Shown piece by piece: positions 57,751 to 64,000 of a DNA stretch of 64,000 nt (positions are counted from its first letter, which is position 1; each line of letters starts with the position of its first letter). The DNA is from Valencia hispanica (lineage: Eukaryota; Chordata; Actinopteri; Cyprinodontiformes; Valenciidae), in assembly GCA_963556495.2 (NCBI GenBank), contig OY747707.1:34554871-34618870 (forward strand). The letters run 5' to 3'. A program made the position numbers and the translations under genes. Below the pieces are notes generated by a model that did no database searches, was not told the DNA's origin, and was given only the letters and a program-made list of their open reading frames with translations.

Positions 57751-58460
57751 GTGATTTAATCACATAGTTAGAGTTTGCCAATTATGATTAGCTCCTGTTG
57801 GTTTAAGGTATTTCAGGCACAAGGTAAGCCTGGAAGAGGTTAATCAGCGCTTGCTTGTTACATTTTCTCGGTTAATGTATTGCCCAAAAGTGCTCTCTTT
57901 CTCTCCCTCCTGCCTCCGTCTGTCGGTTTTTCAGAATGGCTCAGCCTTGGTGGTGGGATCTGGCCGCCTACAGATAACTGCAGTCTTTGTGCGCGCCATT
58001 CTAAGCACATACATACTGTTCCATTCAGAGGGGGTTAGGCTATTTATTTGTCCATTCTGATCATTTACATGCATTTCCATCACACGTCTGTGAACTGATG
58101 TGCTTATTCAGTCACAAATCTGTGTGCCTTAACGCAACACAATAATGGCAACAAAGGTGATAATACAAATATAATTAATCTTGCACCAATCAATCAGAGC
58201 TTGCAACCTGCCCAGTCTGCAAACCAAGCTGTGCATGCGTTGCATTGCACTCCATATTAACATGTATAAGCGAGGAGATGAGTAAAGATAGCCCTGTCTG
58301 CGCCGAGCTGTTTATCAGAGCGCGGCTCCTCTCAGCATGCAGAGCAGCCGTGGCAGCTCCCAGTGAGAGGCTGAACAGGCAGAGCTGTCATTGTTTAACG
58401 CCTCCCCTGATTAGTTTACTCTCGCCTGATTAGAAATTAATTAAAATGATGACACAGATC
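57750..58460. promoter_or_regulatory. Candidate conserved non-coding elements
   Basis: Repeat-free sequence rich in homeodomain cores: CCAATTATGATTAGCTCC, GAGGTTAATCAGCGC, ATATAATTAATCTTGCACC, CATTGTTTAACGCC and GATTAGAAATTAATTAAAATG. This is the strongest enhancer-like stretch of the window to my eye. Confidence 0.45.
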
Positions 58461-58960
58461 CCAGCAGAGGAGCAGGAGAACAGGAGGAGGTGGTGGTTGA
58501 GGGGGGATATTCATGGAGGGTGTGTGGGAGGAAGTGGGGGGGGCGAGGTGAAAAGAGGGTTTGTGGTTTGTTGGTGATGTCCATGGGGAATAGCTGGAAG
58601 TTAAGTCGGAGAGCTTTTAGTGTGCAGCAGGGAGGGGTTTGGTGTGTAGTATGTAGCAAGCATGAGGGGGTAAGTGTTTTGGGGGCTAAGAGGGGGGGGG
58701 GGGGGGGTTATGTGCTCTGGCTGGGAACAAACATGGCTTAATAAGTGACTCTTGTCGCAATCAGAACATCATTTCCTCATGCATTCTAATGAGCTGGATG
58801 TTGCAGAGGAGATCGGTTCACACTCTAATTTATTCAATATTTTTGTGTATTCACCCTGTTTATTTAATAACAAGGACCGTGCACATTAATCAAAATCTCA
58901 GCCATCATCACATCAGCACAAATATTCCAGTGAGAGCCACACCTCACCAACCCCCCCTGT
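58461..58960. other. G-rich intergenic with poly-G tract
   Basis: G-rich sequence at 58,475-58,720 with a run of about 16 G at 58,692-58,707. No gene is recognised. Confidence 0.6.
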
Positions 58961-59270
58961 CCGCCTGCCTGCCTGGCTGGGCCCTGTCACTGCTTTCTTG
59001 GTACAAAATCTCAGGCAACATTGTCCCGCTGCTATCTCCTTCCCGCTTTGCATCTGCAGACATGCAAGTCAGAACAAAGGCTTTGAGTATTACAACGAGA
59101 GCCGATAACATCGCGGTTGGGCAAATATGAGTGCTGTAAACATTTGAGTGCGTCTCTGCGGCTTACACGTCACTCATGGATGAGCCTGTAATTCTATCTG
59201 TCAATAATTCTCCCCTGAAGACCCACTTCTCCCACAGCAGTTTGCTTGTTGTGCACAGACATGTGAAACT
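58960..59270. promoter_or_regulatory. Candidate conserved non-coding element with SOX-type site
   Basis: AACAAAG at 59,073-59,079 and ACATTGT near 59,018 lie in repeat-free mixed sequence (GCAAATATGAGTGCTGTAAA, GTCAATAATTCTCC). Confidence 0.4.
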
Positions 59271-59504
59271 GTTCAAACACATAGAATTTTTTATTTATAC
59301 TTTTTTTCAGATTTCAACCAGAAACTGAGTGTGATGTGTTGCTACTTCATATCACAGACTAATAAAAATAGAGCATAATTGTAAAACAGAAAGAAATCAA
59401 GAAATTGTTTTCAACTGTTTTACTTAACAGAAATGTTATGTAAAACAGTATCAAATGCAGTTCTATTATTTGCCTTCAAAGGTCATCAAATTAGGACTAC
59501 ACGT

Positions 59505-59650
59505 AGTGCAGTTGGTAGCACTGTTGCCTTGCAGCAAAAAAGGTCCTGGGTGCAGATCCTGGGGGCGAGGTGTGAGTTTGTGTGCATGGTTATGTGTCCC
59601 TGTGATGGACTGGTCCAAGCCCTGCGACCTCACCCAGTGCCCTCACAGGT
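59505..59650 (+). repeat. Fish SINE-like repeat
   Basis: GTAGTGCAGTTGGTAGCACTG, TTGCCTTGCAGCAAAAAAGG and TCCTGGGTGCAGATCCTGGG are its 5' half with worn pol III box-like words. CCTGTGATGGACTGGTCC links it to the family at 42,488. Confidence 0.75.
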
Positions 59651-59699
59651 TTGAACGTTACTGAACCAACAACATCTTCAAGGCACAGAGTTGCGGAGT

Positions 59700-60522
59700 C
59701 CTTTTAAAGGTACAATCAGCTTATTAAACAATATCCCAAGCTTTTAATTCTCACAGAGCACTCTTTAATCCATCATCTGAAAATGGAAAGATTATCACAA
59801 AACTGCAAAGCTACCAAGCTCATTATTTGGATCCCTGCTGAGTTTCATATCTGAGCTGTGGATCTCTGCACACCTGTTAGTCGACAACTATTGGTCCTAT
59901 TGGCAGGACAGCTATCAGCCATGCACCTGCAAAGCTGGCCTTTATGAGGAAATGATGAGAATAATTCAATTGCTGAAATTAGGACAAAAAGTTTGCCACA
60001 TGTTATTTGGCAACGAGCTCAAAAATGTGAAAGAAGGTGCTCTGGTCAGATGAGACCAAATTTGAATGTTTTGGCCTATATGCAATCTGACATGCCATCT
60101 CCAAGGTGAAATGTTGTGGTGGCAGCACACAGCTATGATGATGCTTTTCTTCAACAGAGACAGGGGAAACAATTTGATGTGCTTATGGATTTAATTATTT
60201 ACCCAGTAATCCTGGTAAAAGGAAAATAAGAACCTGTGCTAAGCAGCAAAATACCTGAGACTGGTGCAAAGATTCACCTTCCACATATAGGTTTAGATCC
60301 AAGAATATTCATGTTTTGGAATGGCCCAGTCAAAGTCCATAGCTTAATCAACTGAGAATCTGTGCCAGGAGATGAAGACATATATTCACAAATGTCCTCC
60401 ATTCATTGGACTAAGCTTGAGCTATTTTGAAAAGTGGAAAGGTCAAAAATGTTCTCTAAATGATAGTTTATATGTTCATATCAGATCATACTAAACAGGC
60501 CTTACTTTCTCTAGGCACTGTA
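59700..60522 (+). mobile_element. Tc1-like transposon relic
   Basis: GAAGGTGCTCTGGTCAGATG then AGACCAAATTTGAATGTTTT (W.DETKFE block) and GGCCCAGTCAAAGTCCATAG (SPDLNP-equivalent) identify a + strand transposase. CTTTCTCTAGGCACTGTAG at 60,507-60,525 is the right tip. Several blocks are missing and frames are broken. Confidence 0.85.
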
Positions 60523-60779
60523 GTTCCATTTTTCAATCTGTTTGACTTTTCTGTTGTTTTATATGAGGATATGTCGGTAAGAGGAGACGGTTCAGTAACA
60601 AAGATTATCTTTATTTTTACAATTATCATTTTGTCTGAACTTTTCTTTCTTTGCCACTACTTGTTGCTCCTTTTACTCTACTAAAGTGTCAACACCTGCT
60701 ATCCACCGCCATCCACCAATACTTAGCACTCCTTTTTCCCATGCCATTATTTATCCAAAGAGTTGAAAATATACTACAT

Positions 60780-61570
60780 ATGGTTGTGTTAGGGGGCAGT
60801 GTTGTATGGAGTCTGGAGGGTTTCCCATAGCAATGAGGGCCTGTGGTTCTCCTGGTAACCTAATTGGCATGTGTTCCCCGGCAAGGTCTCATTGTAGCCT
60901 CTCCTAATCACTGTCCCCAGCCCTAACAAGAGCGACCTACAGTATTGCTGTTCCACTAAAGGAGCATGTCTTTGTTGTTTTATTTCTCTCTCTTTCTTCC
61001 TCCTGCCCGTCCTCATCCCCCTCGTCTGTACCGAGACGGCCTGATTACCACAGCCGGACCCAGAAATACGTGTAGCTACTCGCGCATGTGTACACACACA
61101 TGCATAGTGCTTGTGAACGAGCCAACCGTTTTTCCCGCCCGCTGTTAAACCAGTTGGATTGCCGAGGCAGACTCCTGCACAACTGAGCACGTAAACCCTA
61201 ATTGGGAAATGCTTTAAATAATTTCTAATTAGTACAAGTGTGGTAATAATTGGCGGGGTAATCTGAGGATTAATTAGCCGTGTTTGTGTATATGTGTGTG
61301 TATGCGTGTGTTGGTGAGTGACTCTGAATGAGCGCATGCGTGTGTGCTCGGTGTGTCTGTGCTCACATACACGCACACTCGGGTCTGGACGAGGCCTTTG
61401 AATAGACCCCAGGTTTTGCAGCTTGCTAATGGAATCCTGTCCACTCAAGGAGGTCTGTGGAGGAGGGAGGCCAAGACAGAAGCACCTTTGTTGGCCAAGT
61501 TGTGCCGTGGGTGGCCCCCCTGCCTTCAGACCCTCATTTGTATCACGGTGGGCATCCACCCCCTCTCTTC
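60780..61570. promoter_or_regulatory. Candidate conserved non-coding elements
   Basis: Repeat-free mixed sequence: CCTGGTAACCTAATTGGCATG, TAATTTCTAATTAGTACAAG, GTAATAATTGGCGGGG and AGGATTAATTAGCCGTG. A 256-codon open stretch on the minus strand (60,789-61,559) runs through it but lacks protein-like conservation signals, so I do not call it a gene. Confidence 0.4.
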
Positions 61571-62740
61571 TGACCCCAACCTTATTTAACAGCTAACCCA
61601 GCCTCTACATCTCCTTCACCTCGCCCAGCCGTCCCAGCTCCAGCCCCCGCCTCTTACTGCCCTGCACCACTCTCATCTTCTTTCTTTGGCTAAATGACAC
61701 GTTTTATTTTCTTTGACCCAATATGCTCCCAAGCCCTGCAGCCGCTCCCCCACTCTTCCCGTTTTTACCTACTTGTATTTTTTTCTGCCACTCTCCTCTC
61801 TCCAGTCACGTTCACCCTCTCCTGCCCTCCTGCGCATCTTCGTCCCACTTTCCATCTTCCTGTGGAGGAGAGAGGGTGAGGAAGTGCTGGGCTCTTGAGT
61901 TGTGTACTTCCACCTGACCAGCTCTCTAATTACTACAGACTTCTTTAGAGGAAAAATGTAATGGGGGGGGGGGGGTTGAGGAACAAGAAGACTGGAACCA
62001 CTTGTTGCTCCAAGTGAACTTCTCCAGTGTACTGGTGTCATTGGTAGAAGAACTGAAGCTTTTAGGCGTTCTGTGTTTTTTCTTTCATAAAAGCTCACTT
62101 TGAGGAACATTTCATGCTCTGTGTCAATGCCACACTCACTTCCCCTTGTGTTACATTAAGTCTCCACTCAGAAGTTTTGCCATTCACCTTCTGAACCCAG
62201 CGTGCATGTTACAAATTGTTCTCCCATTCACTCTACTGCCTTCCACTCTCTTTCTCCCTGTGTGACAGATGGCTCTTAACGCCACACAAATGGGAAGCAC
62301 TAAGCAAGTAAACAAACAAGGTGGGATCAATATCCAGGGAGACTAATTGCAGAATGTCCCAAACAATTTTGCCGAATCCTGCTTTTAGTAGCTTGTTGTT
62401 TTAAGCTCTTGTCTACCAGATGGAAAGTACGACTGGGCAGTCTGTGCTGGGCAGTCTGTTCTGGTAGCAACAAACCAGCATAAATCATATACTCGAAGCG
62501 CTCTCCTATGGTCTGAAGAGATTCAAGAAATTTGTTGAGTTTGTGGCAAAATCTATAAAAAATGCAGAATAAAGGCCTTTTTGCAGCATAAACTGGATCT
62601 TTAAAGTTTTCTTTAAAGTAATGTCAACATATCCTATCTTGTTCTTGTGAACTCAATGTTGTGTCTCGTCTCGTCTTGTGAGTTTTATGTATCCCCACAC
62701 CCCTAGTAACCATCCTTCTTTGTTGTTCTACCCACTGACA
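61570..62740. other. Intergenic, C/T-rich then mixed, poly-G tract
   Basis: C/T-rich at 61,600-61,860, a G tract at 61,963-61,975, and repeat-free mixed sequence at 62,110-62,400 (ACAAATTGTTCTCCC, CAAACAATTTTGCC) that may be conserved. No gene is recognised. Confidence 0.45.
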
Positions 62741-63060
62741 GCTAAAAAAAGCGTCGGCATGGTGCTGCCGCGAACATGTTTGATAGTTGGTACAGTTTTC
62801 TTAGGTTTGAAAACCCTTTATTCCTTTTTTTTCTCCCGGCAGACCTATGTTTAAAGTAATCTTTCAATTTTACCAACATCTCCCTTCTAAATTGAAGTAA
62901 TATTAACACGATGGACTCCCTCAACCAGTGTCCTGGCTTGAATTTGACAGAGAATCTGCAGATGAAGCCAGGGTAATGGCAATGGGGCTTCCCAACCTCA
63001 AAGATTTGGAGCACGTCCCCAAAGATGAAATGTCCAAATCCCTCAGTAAACATGCAACTT
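62740..63060. mobile_element. Probable Tc1-family relic piece
   Basis: ATGGTGCTGCCGCGAACATG then TTTGATAGTTGG resembles the reversed glycine-rich block. GGTAATGGCAATGGGGCTTCC then CAACCTCAAAGATTTGG resembles the + strand C-terminal part of a known fish Tc1 subfamily. Mixed orientation suggests rearrangement. Confidence 0.5.
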
Positions 63061-63329
63061 GTTTTAATTAACTATAAGAACGGTCTGATTGCTCTTGTGT
63101 CATTTTTCCATTGATTGTTGAGAAAAGTACAAGTTAATTTTAACATTCAACAACATTCCTTTTACATTGTTTTATAATCTCTTGAGAGATGTTCCGTAAT
63201 TTTCTGTCAGAAAAAAACTTTCAACAAAATGTTGGTAAAATTAAAGGATTAATTTAATGAATAACTTTGGTTTGAGTGTACATTTACTTCACTGCAGACA
63301 GTAATACTTTTGTTCTAATAGTTTCCAGT

Positions 63330-63770
63330 TTTTGTCGGGTTTGAGTCTTGGCATTTCCAACCAGTTTTCATTGCTTTGAGGGTTTCAAATTGTGCCTGAT
63401 ACTTAAAACTTTAACCCAATTGGGGGCTCCAAAAGCACAATGATCCCAAGCACACATGAAATCTAGTTCTGGACTGGATAAAGCCAGCTGGCACCAAGCT
63501 ATAGAAACGACCCAACCTCAAACCTGTTGAAAATGTGTGGACTTTACTTAAAACCAGGTCCATTGAAAGAAATCAATCAGTTTAAATACACTTCACCACT
63601 TTACCCACAATAAATGTACACTTTAGTTATTTAAAACATTTAACGTTATTTATTGAGTGATCTTTTTTACCCTGATAAAAGAATGGTTAACAAGTAGGAT
63701 TAAAGGTGCAAACCTATGATGAAATTCACACCCTTGGTGAATATAAATAAACTTTGCAATACCCTGTATA
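63330..63770 (+). mobile_element. Tc1/mariner relic
   Basis: AAAAGCACAATGATCCCAAG then CACACATG (..HNDPKHT..) and CAACCTCAAACCTGTTGAAA then ATGTGTGGAC (..QPQT/PVENVW..) identify the end of a transposase. Only the C-terminal part is present. Confidence 0.75.
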
Positions 63771-64000
63771 TTGCATGCATTTTGCTGAAGGTTGTGACAT
63801 TGTTCTCTTTATCTTCACTGTTCCAACATCAACTTATCTCATTATATCCTCCATCTGACTGGCTTTTATGCTATTTTTGAGGCCGAGGACACACACTGAT
63901 TTATCTAATGGTTGTCAAAGGTGCTCATCACATTGTTCCTATTCTAGTAGACTAAGCGATTTGCAGGGTTGTAGATTTATTAGAGTTTAACAACCTCATC

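Noticed and set aside
1..64000. CRISPR arrays, operons, phage or viral genes
   Set aside because: No spaced short repeats with unique spacers, no Shine-Dalgarno-linked gene series and no viral proteins were seen. The window is vertebrate chromosomal DNA.

Overview
The window is nuclear DNA of a bony fish, probably a percomorph teleost. Three things point there: vertebrate-type introns, a clear ARHGEF7 (beta-PIX) orthologue, and many Tc1-type transposon relics mixed with CA, GATA and CTTC microsatellites and fish LINE/SINE tails. There is no sign of prokaryotic, organellar or plasmid DNA. I found no operon, CRISPR array, rRNA gene or convincing tRNA gene.

The left fifth (1-13,130) is the 3' half of ARHGEF7 on the + strand. 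Ten coding exons can be placed to the base with GT/AG borders. They begin inside the PH domain; upstream exons lie outside the window. Eight or nine coding exons are used per transcript, and the transcript has two alternative endings. The exon at 3190-3279 ends in phase 1 and can join either 4402-4610 (short form ending ISHQN) or 9593-9692, 10864-10918 and 12284-12406. The distal route adds the GIT-binding segment, the C-terminal coiled coil and a WDETNL PDZ ligand. The visible part is 329 residues for the coiled-coil form and 306 for the short form.

The remaining 51 kb (13,131-64,000) has no gene I can support. It holds (a) at least ten decayed Tc1/mariner copies, one fairly young complete copy (48,995-50,599; TA-flanked, 214-bp inverted repeats, broken transposase), a hAT fragment, LINE tails and tRNA-SINE-like pieces; (b) a 27-bp minisatellite with a 135-bp higher-order period next to a long CTTC tract, a pure (GAA)65 tract and CA tracts; (c) a 580-bp foldback repeat; and (d) islands of repeat-free, mixed-composition sequence rich in AT-homeodomain and SOX-type motifs that look like conserved regulatory elements. 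In human, ARHGEF7 borders the large non-coding interval leading to SOX1, so (d) may be part of a sox1 regulatory landscape. That is inference from synteny knowledge and was not tested here.

I see no new molecular system. The most useful leads are the alternative ARHGEF7 3' ends, the TTAA-flanked element in the short-form 3' region, the foldback element, the higher-order minisatellite, the long GAA tract and the candidate enhancers.
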